Source: Pseudomonas sp. FP198 | Lineage (GTDB): Bacteria > Pseudomonadota > Gammaproteobacteria > Pseudomonadales > Pseudomonadaceae | Length of the DNA: 64,000 bases | Direction of reading: 5' to 3' | NCBI RefSeq assembly: GCF_030687895.1 | Contig: NZ_CP117452.1 | Location: 4,890,501 to 4,954,500, forward strand | Part shown: one piece after another, positions 1-8,129 of the stretch | How positions within the stretch are numbered: position 1 is the stretch's first letter | Layout of the letters: each line of letters begins with the position of its first letter | The notes under the pieces: generated by a model | The model's input: only the letters and a program-made list of their open reading frames with translations | What the model was told of the DNA's origin: nothing | Database searches by the model: none | Position numbers and translations under genes: made by a program

Positions 1-998
1 ACGATGCTGCTGGACACCAGCAGGCCGGCGATGATCGGCGCCTTGCGGGCGAAGGTCAGCGAGTGGCCCTTGCGCAGCAGGTAGTCGGAAATCACCCCGC
101 CAAGCACGCCGCCGATAAATCCACAGATGGCTGGCAAGGACGCGATGAAACCGGCCTTGAGGATGGTCATGCCGCGTTCCTGCACCAGGTACACCGGGAA
201 CCAGGTCAGGAAGAAGTAGGTAATGCCGTTGATGCAGTATTGGCCCAGATATACGCCCAGCATCATACGGTTGGTCAGCAGCTGGCGAATGTAATCCCAC
301 TTCGGACCATCGGCTTTCTTTTCTTTGCCCTTGTCCTGATCCATGTCGACCATCGCGCCGTTGGACGCGATGTGATTGAACTCGGCCTCGTTGATCATCG
401 GGTGCTGGCGCGGGCTGTAGATCACCTTCAGCCAGACCAGCGAGAACACGATACCGATCACGCCCATCACGATGAACACGTGCTGCCAGCCGAAGCGGTA
501 GACGATCCAGCCCATCAGCGGTGCGAACAGTACGGTGGCGAAATACTGCGCCGAGTTGAAGATCGCCGAGGCGGTGCCGCGTTCCGCAGTGGGGAACCAG
601 GCCGCGACGATACGGGCGTTGCCCGGGAAGGAAGGCGCTTCGGCCAGCCCGACCAGGAAGCGCAGCATGAACAGCGCAACCACCGCCGTGGACATGCCGA
701 ATTCACCGACATAGCCTTGCAGCACGGTGAACAACGACCAAGTGAAAATGCTCAGGGCATAGATTTTTTTCGAACCGAAACGGTCGAGCAGCCAGCCGCC
801 AGGAATCTGCCCGGCCACGTAGGCCCAGCCGAAGGCGGAGAAGATATAACCGAGGGTGACGGCATCGATGCCGAGGTCTTTTTGCAGGCTGGAGCCAGCG
901 ATGGCGATGGTGGCACGGTCGGCATAGTTGATCGTTGTCACCAAAAACAGCATGAGCAGGATCAAATAGCGGACGTGCGTCGGCTTGGTCTCTTGCAT
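1..998 (-). CDS. gudP: MFS sugar-acid transporter (glucarate/galactarate type), 3' part outside window
   Basis: Inner-membrane major facilitator that probably imports D-glucarate/D-galactarate by proton symport. About 332 codons are visible; the C-terminal end runs off the left edge. The start is the ATG whose complement is at 996-998 and gives MQETKPTHVRYLILLMLFLV, followed by the NYADRATIAIA segment typical of the anion:cation symporter (ACS) family, then several hydrophobic helices and a charged central loop (DMDQDKGKEKKADGPKW). It lies downstream of kdgD and the aldehyde dehydrogenase on the same strand, so substrate assignment rests on context plus family resemblance. A galactonate or other aldarate transporter is the main alternative. 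Confidence 0.82.
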   Translation of the reverse strand, partial: MQETKPTHVRYLILLMLFLVTTINYADRATIAIAGSSLQKDLGIDAVTLGYIFSAFGWAYVAGQIPGGWLLDRFGSKKIYALSIFTWSLFTVLQGYVGEFGMSTAVVALFMLRFLVGLAEAPSFPGNARIVAAWFPTAERGTASAIFNSAQYFATVLFAPLMGWIVYRFGWQHVFIVMGVIGIVFSLVWLKVIYSPRQHPMINEAEFNHIASNGAMVDMDQDKGKEKKADGPKWDYIRQLLTNRMMLGVYLGQYCINGITYFFLTWFPVYLVQERGMTILKAGFIASLPAICGFIGGVLGGVISDYLLRKGHSLTFARKAPIIAGLLVSSSI

Positions 999-1044
999 GT
1001 AATCTACTTCCACTATTTATTTTTATGCGGGAAATCAAATTGTA

Positions 1045-1073
1045 CGGACGGCGCCGAAATCCGGCGCCGTCCG
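1045..1073 (-). other. Perfect 12-bp hairpin between aldehyde dehydrogenase and transporter genes
   Basis: Arms CGGACGGCGCCG (1045-1056) and CGGCGCCGTCCG (1062-1073) pair perfectly around a 5-nt loop. There is no T-run, so it is more likely an mRNA 3'-end stabiliser or processing hairpin than a full terminator. It lies 11 nt after the dehydrogenase stop and about 47 nt before the transporter start. Confidence 0.6.
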
Positions 1074-1083
1074 GTGTTGCGTA

Positions 1084-2531
1084 TTACGAGCCGATGTAGG
1101 AGGTCTTCACCACGGTGTAGAACTCTTGCGCGTAGCGGCCTTGCTCGCGCGAACCGTAGGACGATCCTTTGCGCCCGCCGAACGGCACGTGGTAATCCAC
1201 GCCGGCGGTCGGCAGGTTGACCATTACCATGCCCGCCTGGGAATGGCGCTTGAAGTGGTTGGCGTACTTCAACGAAGTGGTGGCGATACCTGCGGACAGG
1301 CCGAACTCGGTGTCGTTGGCCATCGCCAGCGCCGCCTCGTAGTCAGCCACGCGCACGATGTTGGCGACCGGGCCGAAGATCTCTTCACGGCTGTGATGCG
1401 CATCGAGGCTTCACTGTCGGCGAACAGCGTCGGCGCCAGGAAGTAACCTTCGGTGTCGCAGGTCACCACACCACCACCGCTGACCAACCGCGCACCTTCG
1501 CTCTGGCCGATGTCGATGTACTTCAAGTCCTGGTTGAGCTGGGCCTCGGAGACCACAGGGCCGATATCAGTGCCGGCCTTCAATGCATGACCGACCTTGA
1601 TCGACTGCATGCGCTCGGCCATCGCCGCGACGAACTTGTCGTGGATACCGGCGGTGACGATCAGGCGGCTCGACGCGGTGCAACGCTGGCCGGTGGAATA
1701 GAACGCGCTCTGCACCGCCAGCTCGACGGCCTGCTTGAGGTCGGCGTCGTCGAGGATGATCTGCGGGTTCTTGCCGCCCATTTCCAACTGCACCTTGGCT
1801 TGGCGCGACACGCAGTTGACCGCGATCTGCCGGCCCACGCCCACGGAACCGGTGAAGCTGATGCCGTCGACTTTGGGGCTGTTGACCAGGACTTCACCGA
1901 CCACGCGGCCGCTGCCCATGACCAGGTTGAACGCACCGGCCGGGAAACCGGCGCGGGAAATGATTTCGGCCAAGGCCCAGGCACAGCCCGGCACCAGCTC
2001 GGCGGGCTTGATCACCACGCAGTTGCCGTAGGCCAGGGCCGGGGCGATTTTCCACGCCGGAATAGCGATCGGGAAGTTCCACGGGGTGATCAGGCCAACC
2101 ACACCAAGGGCTTCACGAGTGACTTCAACGTTGACGCCCGGACGCACCGACGGCACGTAATCACCCGACAGGCGCAGGCACTCGCCGGCGAAGAATTTGA
2201 AAATGTTGCCGGCGCGAGTCACTTCGCCGATGGCTTCGGGCAGGGTCTTGCCCTCTTCCCGGGCCAGCAGTTGGCCGAGTTCTTCGCGGCGGGCGAGAAT
2301 TTCGCTGCCAACTTTATCCAACGCGTCGTGGCGGGCCTGGATACCCGAGGTCGACCAGGCCGGGAACGCAGCACGAGCAGCGTCGATGGCGGCATTGACT
2401 TGAGCGGCGTCAGCCTTGGCGTATTCACCGATGACATCGGACAAGTCAGACGGGTTGATGTTGGTGCAATAGTCGGCACCGGCTACCCACTGACCGTTGA
2501 TGTAGTTATCGAAACGCTTTGAATCTGCCAC
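1084..2531 (-). pseudogene. Alpha-ketoglutaric semialdehyde (2,5-dioxovalerate) dehydrogenase, frameshifted
   Basis: NAD(P)+-dependent dehydrogenase for the last step of glucarate/galactarate breakdown, oxidising 2,5-dioxopentanoate to 2-oxoglutarate. The start is a GTG at 2531 with GGAG upstream. The first frame covers residues 1-380, with the Rossmann region (TPWNFP about 149-154), FTGS about 226, the general-base Glu in LEMGGKNP about 250 and catalytic Cys284 in GQRCTAS. The frame then shifts at about 1392-1395; the remaining 90 codons (EEIFGP motif to stop at 1084) continue in another frame. The 1448-nt span is two bases more than 482 codons, so a duplicated CA dinucleotide within ATCACAGC would explain it. 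The unrepaired product would be 420 aa with a junk tail. It may be a true mutation or a sequencing error. Confidence 0.85.
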
Positions 2532-2584
2532 GGAGCTTCTCCTATTACAAAACCTGTCTAGGAACGCTGGGCGTCCCTGTACGC

Positions 2585-2612
2585 AAAAAGCCGCTGATTG
2601 CTCAGCGGCTTT
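2585..2612 (-). terminator. Terminator-like hairpin after kdgD
   Basis: AAAGCCGCTGA (2587-2597) pairs perfectly with TCAGCGGCTTT (2602-2612) around a 4-nt loop. Read on the minus strand it starts 11 nt past the kdgD stop and ends in a T-run. It lies inside what looks like one operon, so it probably reduces expression of the downstream dehydrogenase and transporter. Confidence 0.7.
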
Positions 2613-2622
2613 GTCGGGTCTG

Positions 2623-3534
2623 TTACTGCTTGCCTTGCTTGTCGATCAGCGCGGCCAGGGCTTCGTACTCTTCTGGCAGCAGGTCGGTCAGCGGCGTGCG
2701 CACAGGGCCCGCGTCGTAGCCAACGATTTTCGCACCGGCCTTGACGATGCTCACCGCGTAACCGGCCTTGCGGTTGCGGATGTCCAGGTACGGCAGGAAG
2801 AAATCGTCGATGATCTTGCCGACGGTTTCGTGATCTTCGCGGGCAATGGCGTGGTAGAAGTCCATCGCGGTTTTCGGGATGAAGTTGAACACCGCCGAGG
2901 AGTAGACCGGTACGCCCAGCGCCTTGTAGGCAGCGGCGTAGACTTCGGCGGTCGGCAGGCCGCCCAGGTAGCTGAAGCGATCGCCGAGGCGACGACGGAT
3001 CGACACCATCAATTCGATATCGCCCAGGCCGTCCTTGTAGCCGATCAGGTTCGGGCAACGCTCGGCCAACTGCTCCAGCTGGGTGGCGTTCAGGCGGCAG
3101 ACGTTACGGTTGTAGACCACCACGCCGATCTTCACCGATTTGCACACGGCTTCAACGTGGGCGGCAACGCCGTCCTGGCTGGCTTCGGTCAGGTAGTGCG
3201 GCAGCAGCAGCAAGCCCTTGGCACCCAGACGCTCGGCTTCCTGAGCGTATTCGATGGCCTGCCGGGTCGCACCGCCGACACCGGCGAGGATTGGCACGCT
3301 GGTGGCGCAGGTATCGACGGCGGTCTTGATGACTTGCGAATACTCACTGGCGGCCAGGGAGAAGAATTCACCGGTGCCGCCCGCTGCGAACAATGCAGAG
3401 GCGCCATACGGGGCCAGCCACTCGAGGCGCTTGATGTAGCTGTCGCGATTGAAATCGCCGTTGGCAGTGAAATCGGTGACCGGGAACGACAGCAGGCCAG
3501 ACGAGAGGATGGACTTCAGTTCTTGTGGATTCAT
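2623..3534 (-). CDS. kdgD: 5-dehydro-4-deoxyglucarate dehydratase
   Basis: Converts 5-keto-4-deoxy-D-glucarate to 2,5-dioxopentanoate with loss of water and CO2 in cytosolic aldarate catabolism. The 303-residue protein is a DapA/N-acetylneuraminate-lyase-type TIM barrel. It has the substrate-carboxylate motif GGTGEFF (52-58), the Tyr of YNRN (141-144) and the Schiff-base Lys in GYKDG (Lys167), in the spacing expected for this family. Length matches KdgD. It is the first gene of the kdgD-dehydrogenase-transporter block. A perfect palindrome at 3593-3616 lies 59 nt upstream of its start and is a plausible operator for the GntR/FCD regulator at 4744-5490. Confidence 0.93.
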   Translation of the reverse strand: MNPQELKSILSSGLLSFPVTDFTANGDFNRDSYIKRLEWLAPYGASALFAAGGTGEFFSLAASEYSQVIKTAVDTCATSVPILAGVGGATRQAIEYAQEAERLGAKGLLLLPHYLTEASQDGVAAHVEAVCKSVKIGVVVYNRNVCRLNATQLEQLAERCPNLIGYKDGLGDIELMVSIRRRLGDRFSYLGGLPTAEVYAAAYKALGVPVYSSAVFNFIPKTAMDFYHAIAREDHETVGKIIDDFFLPYLDIRNRKAGYAVSIVKAGAKIVGYDAGPVRTPLTDLLPEEYEALAALIDKQGKQ

Positions 3535-3592
3535 TATTCGAACACCCTGGACGCAAATGTTGTGTTGTAGGAAAGCGGTTCAGCTTCGTGAG

Positions 3593-3616
3593 AAGTTGTA
3601 GGTCATCGTACAACTT
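3593..3616. promoter_or_regulatory. Palindromic operator candidate upstream of kdgD
   Basis: Perfect inverted repeat: AAGTTGTA (3593-3600) and TACAACTT (3609-3616), 8-nt spacer. On the minus strand the core reads TTGTACGATGACC; a near-identical TTGTACGATCACC occurs at 5543-5555, upstream of the GntR/FCD gene. A motif shared by the target operon and the regulator promoter fits an autoregulated FCD repressor, but this is inference. Confidence 0.55.
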
Positions 3617-3814
3617 AAAATCCGAACGTCAACTGAATTTCGTCGGCGGGTACGTGTTGTGGTCGAGTGCGACCTCTTCCGCCGGGGTTCAGGACAGCGC
3701 GCGGCATACCTGGGTGCACGCTGCCACTATCAGATCTGACAGTTGTGCGTCCGTGCAGTGGCTCGTAGGTTTGACGTGCGCACCAATGCGCCTCATGGAA
3801 AAGGAAGATTGATC

Positions 3815-4138
3815 ATGTCGTCAAAAAAGCCCGTCTCACCAACCCTGACAGATCTCGATGGCGCGGTAATCACCCAGATCGTTAAAAGCAAACACAAAAA
3901 ACTAAAAATCCACGTGGACACCAGCGGACTAGCTGGGAATAACGTGGAGGTGACGGCTTATTTCAACATTTTGGAAACGACGAAATGGGCTGAAACGGAG
4001 ATCTGGACCCCAGGCATGACTGAAATCGAATTCGAGGTTGGGTACGCCAGTTACGGTATCCACCTAGGAACAGCGACGATCTTCTATACCACTCCTGATG
4101 GTCAATCTGACGAGCTTCACGTACCGATTGTCGAATAG
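3815..4138 (+). CDS. Small beta-rich hypothetical protein
   Basis: 107-residue protein of unknown function. The ATG at 3815 is chosen because AAGGAAG (3801-3807) lies at proper distance; the open frame extends further upstream without a better start. There is no signal peptide, membrane helix or Cys. The alternation of strands (LKIHVDTSG, VEVTAYFNI, TEIEFEVGY, GTATIFYTT, DELHVPIVE) suggests an immunoglobulin-like beta sandwich. The first third is Lys-rich and visibly richer in A/T than the flanking genes, which suggests recent acquisition. It is followed 83 bp later by a second small gene of similar size and likely similar fold. I do not recognise a family. Confidence 0.65.
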   Translation: MSSKKPVSPTLTDLDGAVITQIVKSKHKKLKIHVDTSGLAGNNVEVTAYFNILETTKWAETEIWTPGMTEIEFEVGYASYGIHLGTATIFYTTPDGQSDELHVPIVE

Positions 4139-4176
4139 CTACCGAGCCCTTCCAAGTGAATTACACGTTTGACATG

Positions 4177-4205
4177 AGCCGCCCCCAACCCAGTCGTGGG
4201 CGGCT
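4177..4205 (+). other. Hairpin just ahead of the second small gene
   Basis: AGCCGCCC (4177-4184) pairs with GGGCGGCT (4198-4205). The hairpin ends 3 nt before the AAGGAG ribosome-binding site of the gene at 4222. It has no T-run; it could modulate translation or separate the two messages. Confidence 0.45.
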
Positions 4206-4221
4206 TACAAGGAGTTAGATC

Positions 4222-4563
4222 ATGGCTATGTTCGACCCACCCATCCTGTCGATCAGTTTGGCGGCGCTGGGAAATACCCTGGACGTGTTGATCCCCGATG
4301 CCGACGAGATTTCCGCCGACTGGTGGGTTTTCCCGACGCTGCGCGCCGATGACCTCCCCGAATGGGAGGGAGAACAAGTGCCTGCGGGCAGGTGGGACGA
4401 CCTCGACCAGGGGCCGATCAAATTGACGGGGTTACGGGTAACCGTGCCCAAGAGCGCGCTGAAAAGGTATCTGGGAAAAGAAGTTGAATTGCAGTACTGG
4501 TTTGCCAACGAGTCTGGCCTGGACTTTTATTCAGACCCGGTGAAGTTGAAAATCGAGCCGTAA
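4222..4563 (+). CDS. Small beta-rich hypothetical protein, likely Ig-like fold
   Basis: 113-residue protein of unknown function, with AAGGAG at 4209-4214 before the ATG. No signal peptide or transmembrane segment. It is acidic and rich in Trp/Tyr in its second half (EVELQYWFANESGLDFYSD), ending in a beta strand (PVKLKIEP). The VELQYW-x-ANESG-DFYS pattern resembles repeat units I associate with large Pseudomonas proteins of unknown function, so this may be a stand-alone single-domain member; that is from memory and tentative. It is paired with the gene at 3815 and lies on the strand opposite to the surrounding glucarate genes. Confidence 0.65.
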   Translation: MAMFDPPILSISLAALGNTLDVLIPDADEISADWWVFPTLRADDLPEWEGEQVPAGRWDDLDQGPIKLTGLRVTVPKSALKRYLGKEVELQYWFANESGLDFYSDPVKLKIEP

Positions 4564-4620
4564 CCGCCCTTCCGTTGCGGTTGGTTCATCTGCTGAACAG
4601 AACTCAACACAGGACCTTCC

Positions 4621-4727
4621 GTGGCGAGGGAGCTTGCTCCCGCTGGGCTGCGCAGCGGCCCCTCTCCAAATGAGCGCTTCGCACTGGAGCGCCAGCCCGG
4701 TCAAGCGGGAGCAAGCTCCCTCGCCAC
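4621..4727. repeat. REP-type palindrome pair, type A
   Basis: Begins GTGGCGAGGGAGCTTGCTCC and ends with the inverted form GGGAGCAAGCTCCCTCGCCAC, enclosing a variable centre with a GCTGGGCTGCGCAGC stem. It lies between converging genes at 4222-4563 and 4744-5490. Confidence 0.85.
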
Positions 4728-4743
4728 GGAAGCAGCGGCTATC

Positions 4744-5490
4744 TCAGCCTTGTGCTTGTGCCTCTTCATGGGCCTGGCGCAGCCGCTCGCGGCTGTTGGT
4801 CAGATGCAGGCGCATGGCCGCGCGGGCCGCATCGGAATCCTGGCGGGCAATGGCTTCGTAGATTTCTTCGTGCTCGCGGCTCAGGCGGTCCATGTAATGC
4901 TGCTGGTCGTCGTGGGCCAGGCGCGCCGAGTTCAGCCGGGTACGCGGGATGATGCTGGTGCCCAGGTGGGTCATGATGTCGGTGAAGTAGCGGTTGCCGG
5001 TGGACAGGGCGATTTCCAGGTGGAAAGCGAAGTCCGAGGCCACCGCGTCGCTGGCGTGGGCGGCGCTTTCATTCAAGGCGTCGAGGGCCGCGCGCATCGC
5101 TGCCAATTGTTCGTCGCTACGGCGCTGCGCCGCCAGCCCGGCCGATTCCACCTCCAGGCTGATGCGCAATTCGAGGATCGCCAGCACATCACGCAAGGTG
5201 ACCACCGTCGCCGGGTCGATGCGAAAGCCGCTCGGGCTCGGCGTGTCGAGCACGAAGGTGCCGATACCGTGGCGGGTTTCCACTTGCCCTGCCGCCTGCA
5301 AACGGGAGATCGCCTCGCGCACCACAGTGCGGCTGACGCCATGGGCTTCCATGATCGCCGACTCGGTGGGCAATTTATCGCCACGCTTGAGCAGACCGTC
5401 GCGAATCTGCTCGGACAGCACCGTCACCAGCTCCTGCGCCAGGCTGCGGCGCTTGCGGGGAAGACGTGGGACGTTGAGCGGGTTTTCCAT
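4744..5490 (-). CDS. GntR-family (FadR/FCD) transcriptional regulator
   Basis: 248-residue repressor-type regulator. The N-terminal winged helix (about 10-80) contains LPTESAIMEAHGVSRTVVREAISRL in the GntR pattern; the all-helical FCD ligand domain (about 95-235) has Asp/His positions (DFAFHLEI, MTHLG, HEEIY) that usually hold a metal and bind an acidic sugar ligand. Its place beside kdgD and an aldarate transporter suggests a glucarate/galactarate-responsive regulator; specific names used in other Pseudomonas are not assigned here. The upstream motif at 5542-5555 matches the kdgD palindrome, suggesting autoregulation. Start is ATG at 5490. Confidence 0.88.
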   Translation of the reverse strand: MENPLNVPRLPRKRRSLAQELVTVLSEQIRDGLLKRGDKLPTESAIMEAHGVSRTVVREAISRLQAAGQVETRHGIGTFVLDTPSPSGFRIDPATVVTLRDVLAILELRISLEVESAGLAAQRRSDEQLAAMRAALDALNESAAHASDAVASDFAFHLEIALSTGNRYFTDIMTHLGTSIIPRTRLNSARLAHDDQQHYMDRLSREHEEIYEAIARQDSDAARAAMRLHLTNSRERLRQAHEEAQAQG

Positions 5491-5541
5491 GGTGTATCTC
5501 TATTTAGACAAGCGGCTGAATACGCATCATAGCGCAACGTG

Positions 5542-5555
5542 GTTGTACGATCACC
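5542..5555. promoter_or_regulatory. Possible GntR/FCD operator upstream of the regulator gene
   Basis: GTTGTACGATCACC matches 13 of 14 bases of the core of the palindrome upstream of kdgD (minus-strand GTTGTACGATGACC). It lies about 50 nt before the regulator ATG. Only one arm is well conserved here. Confidence 0.4.
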
Positions 5556-5581
5556 GTTGGTGCAGAAACCGAGTCGCTTTC

Positions 5582-5734
5582 ATCGCGAGCAAGCTCCCAC
5601 AGGGGACCGGCTGTAGACATAAACCTGCGGTTCACCAGCAACCCTTGTGGGAGCGAGCCTGCTCGCGAAGACGCTGTATCAGATACGTCAATGGCAACTG
5701 ACACACCGCCTTCGCGAGCAGGCTCGCTCCCACA
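5582..5734. repeat. REP-type repeats, type B (degenerate half plus a full pair)
   Basis: A degenerate half (ATCGCGAGCAAGCTCCCACA, 5582-5601) is followed by a full inverted pair 5646-5734, from TGTGGGAGCGAGCCTGCTCG to CGAGCAGGCTCGCTCCCACA. Together they fill most of the 259-bp gap between the regulator and the ABC exporter genes. Confidence 0.85.
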
Positions 5735-5749
5735 TCAGGTTTGGGGGTT

Positions 5750-7477
5750 TCAGGCGGTTACGGCCTGCTCCACCAGTTGGCCATTCTCGATGCGCACATG
5801 TCGCCCATGGAAACGTTTCAAACTGCTTCGATGGCCGACGCTGATGATGCTCAGGCCTGGCAACTGGTCGAGCAAAGCCTGGTACAGCGTCGCCTCGTCT
5901 TCTTCATCCATCGCCGAAGTCGCTTCGTCCATGTACAACCACAGTGGCGCGTACAGCAATGCCCGGGCAAAGGCCAGGCGCTGTTGCTCGCCCGGCGAGA
6001 GCATGCGTTGCCAATGGTTGCTTTCGTCCAGCCGCGAAATCAGGTGCGGCAGGCGACAGGTTTCCAGCACCTGTGCATAACGTTCGTTGGGGTAGATATC
6101 GCCCGCTTGTGGATAACTCAACACCTCGCGCAGGCTGCCAATCGGCAGGTAAGGCTTTTGCGGCAGGAACAGATAACGCGCCGAAGGCAACAGGATGCTG
6201 CCGTGCCCGGCGGGCCACAAATGCCCCATCGCCCGCAGCAAGGTGGACTTGCCACTGCCGGAACGCCCGCTGAGCATCACCCGCTCACCCGGTTCGACAC
6301 TCAGTTCAGCGCGGGTGAGCAAATGACGACCGTCGCTCAGGTCCAGGCCGAGGTTGCGGACTTTCAGTTCGTTGCCCTGGTTTTGCACATCGATGGCCGG
6401 CACCCGGTCTTCGTTGTCGCTCATGGCCTGGCGGAAACTCAGCAGACGGTCACAAGTGGCGCGCCAAGCGGCGAGCGAGGCGTAAGCATCGATGAACCAG
6501 CTGAAATTCTCCTGCACATTGCCGAACGCCGAGTTGATCTGCATGAGCTCGCCCAGCTGGATCTTTCCGGAAAAATAACGCGGCGCAGCGACGATGAACG
6601 GAAAGATGATCGCGATCTGCCCGTAACCAGAGGTAAAGAACGTCAGGCGCTTGGACACGCGCATGATGTCCCAGAAGTTGTGCCACACCAGGCCGAAACG
6701 CTCGCTCAGGCGGCGGTTCTCGTTGGGTTCGCCGTTGTACAGCGCAATGCTCTCGGCGTTTTCCCGCACCCGCACCATGGAAAATCGCAGGTCGGCTTCG
6801 AAGCGCTGCTGGTTGTTGTTCAGGCCGATCAGGCGTCGACCGATCAGATGCGTCAGCCAACTGCCCACTGCCGCATACAGCAGCGCGCACCAGAACATAT
6901 AGCCAGGGATTGTGTAGCCGAACACTTCGATGCTGCCCGACACGCCCCACAGAATGATCGAGAACGACACCAGGCTGACCACGGTACGCAGCAGCCCCAA
7001 GCCCAGGCTCAACGTCGTGGAAGTGAAGCTGTTGAGATCTTCGGAAATCCGCTGGTCAGGGTTGTCGGTGTAGCCGCCTTGCTCCAGCCGGTAATAATTC
7101 TTGTCGTTCAGCCAACGGGCAAAATGCTGCTCGGTGAGCCAGGCCCGCCAGCGAATCGTGAGCATCTGGGTGAGGTAGAGACGATACACGGCGCCGAGGA
7201 TCGCCACCGTGGCGATGCCGCCGAAATACAGGATCAATTTCCAGAACGCCTCGCTGTTCTTTTCCTGCAGGGCGTTATAAAAATCCTTGTACCAATTGTT
7301 CAGCCACACCGAAATCGCCACGCTGAACAGCGACAGCGCAATCACCGCGATCAACAGCGTCCAGGCCTTGCCCTTCTCCTCACTGCGCCAGTATGGCGTG
7401 GTCATTTGCCAGACACGGCGGAAAAACTGGCCGCGCACCGCGTCATTGACCGCGGAATATTCAGCGTTCTGATTCAT
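5750..7477 (-). CDS. SbmA/YddA-like ABC transporter, fused membrane and ATPase domains
   Basis: 575-residue half-transporter of the ABC_membrane_2 type that probably works as a homodimer in the inner membrane; substrate unknown (relatives move peptides, vitamins or fatty acyl compounds). The membrane domain covers about 1-330 with several hydrophobic helices and the family's WRAWLTEQHFARWL and DNPDQRISEDL stretches. The ATPase has Walker A GRSGSGKST, signature LSPGEQQ, Walker B LWLYMDEATSAMD and switch His in SVGHRS. I use the ATG at 7477 (MNQNAEYS); an in-frame TTG 15 codons upstream would only add an unconserved-looking tail. It appears monocistronic. Confidence 0.85.
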   Translation of the reverse strand: MNQNAEYSAVNDAVRGQFFRRVWQMTTPYWRSEEKGKAWTLLIAVIALSLFSVAISVWLNNWYKDFYNALQEKNSEAFWKLILYFGGIATVAILGAVYRLYLTQMLTIRWRAWLTEQHFARWLNDKNYYRLEQGGYTDNPDQRISEDLNSFTSTTLSLGLGLLRTVVSLVSFSIILWGVSGSIEVFGYTIPGYMFWCALLYAAVGSWLTHLIGRRLIGLNNNQQRFEADLRFSMVRVRENAESIALYNGEPNENRRLSERFGLVWHNFWDIMRVSKRLTFFTSGYGQIAIIFPFIVAAPRYFSGKIQLGELMQINSAFGNVQENFSWFIDAYASLAAWRATCDRLLSFRQAMSDNEDRVPAIDVQNQGNELKVRNLGLDLSDGRHLLTRAELSVEPGERVMLSGRSGSGKSTLLRAMGHLWPAGHGSILLPSARYLFLPQKPYLPIGSLREVLSYPQAGDIYPNERYAQVLETCRLPHLISRLDESNHWQRMLSPGEQQRLAFARALLYAPLWLYMDEATSAMDEEDEATLYQALLDQLPGLSIISVGHRSSLKRFHGRHVRIENGQLVEQAVTA

Positions 7478-7568
7478 GGTTAAGGCTCGATAAGGGGAAA
7501 ACTCGGGCCGATCATAAAGCAACGGCCCGATGTGTCGCGAGGGTGGACAGCATTCGTTCAGCGCAGGT

Positions 7569-8129
7569 TCAGCGACGTACCGGACGCTTCTGCAATTTGC
7601 GCTGCAAGGTCCGCCGGTGCATGCCCAGGGCGCGGGCGGTGGCGGAGATGTTGCCTTCGTGCTCGGTCAGCACCCGCTGGATGTGTTCCCACTGCAGGCG
7701 GTCCACCGACATCGGGTTTTCCGGCACCAGGGTGTCCAGGTCGGCGTGCTCGGACAACAGCGCGGCCAGCACGTCGTCGGCGTCGGCCGGTTTGCACAGA
7801 TAGTTGCAGGCGCCGCGCTTGATCGCCTCGACCGCCGTGGCGATGCTTGAATAACCGGTGAGGATCACCACGCGCATTTCCGGGTCGAGTTCCAGCAGCT
7901 TGGGCAGCAGCACCAGCCCTGAGTCGCCATCCATCTTCAGGTCGAGGGCGGCGTAGTCCGGCAGGTCGGCCTGGGCGATGGTCAGGCCCTCTTCGGCGGA
8001 ACCGGCGGTGCTGACGCGAAAACCGCGTCGGGACATGGCCCGGGCCATGACGCGGGTGAAGGTGGCATCGTCGTCCACCAGCAACAGGTGCGGCAGTTCT
8101 TCGCCGTCGACTTGGATCTCGTCACTCAT
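7569..8129 (-). CDS. roxR: RoxR response regulator (RegA/PrrA/ActR family)
   Basis: 186-residue DNA-binding response regulator for the redox-sensing kinase encoded just upstream. The receiver domain (about 14-125) has the acidic pocket LVDDD (18-21), phosphoacceptor Asp63 in ALDLKMDG and Lys113 in LCKPAD. The short C-terminal Fis-type helix-turn-helix (EGNISATARALGMHRRTLQRKL) is diagnostic of the RegA group, which controls respiration, including cyanide-insensitive oxidase in Pseudomonas. Start is the ATG at 8129 with GAGGAG upstream. It overlaps the end of roxS by 8 nt (ATGAGTGA), indicating translational coupling. Confidence 0.93.
   Translation of the reverse strand: MSDEIQVDGEELPHLLLVDDDATFTRVMARAMSRRGFRVSTAGSAEEGLTIAQADLPDYAALDLKMDGDSGLVLLPKLLELDPEMRVVILTGYSSIATAVEAIKRGACNYLCKPADADDVLAALLSEHADLDTLVPENPMSVDRLQWEHIQRVLTEHEGNISATARALGMHRRTLQRKLQKRPVRR

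Noticed and set aside
63..1220. 385-codon plus-strand open frame across the transporter gene
   Set aside because: It is the antisense shadow of the MFS gene; no transmembrane pattern or ribosome-binding site, and the opposite strand has a clear protein family.
5741..7483. 580-codon plus-strand frame opposite the ABC exporter
   Set aside because: Antisense frame in high-GC DNA; the minus strand carries Walker A, signature and Walker B motifs.
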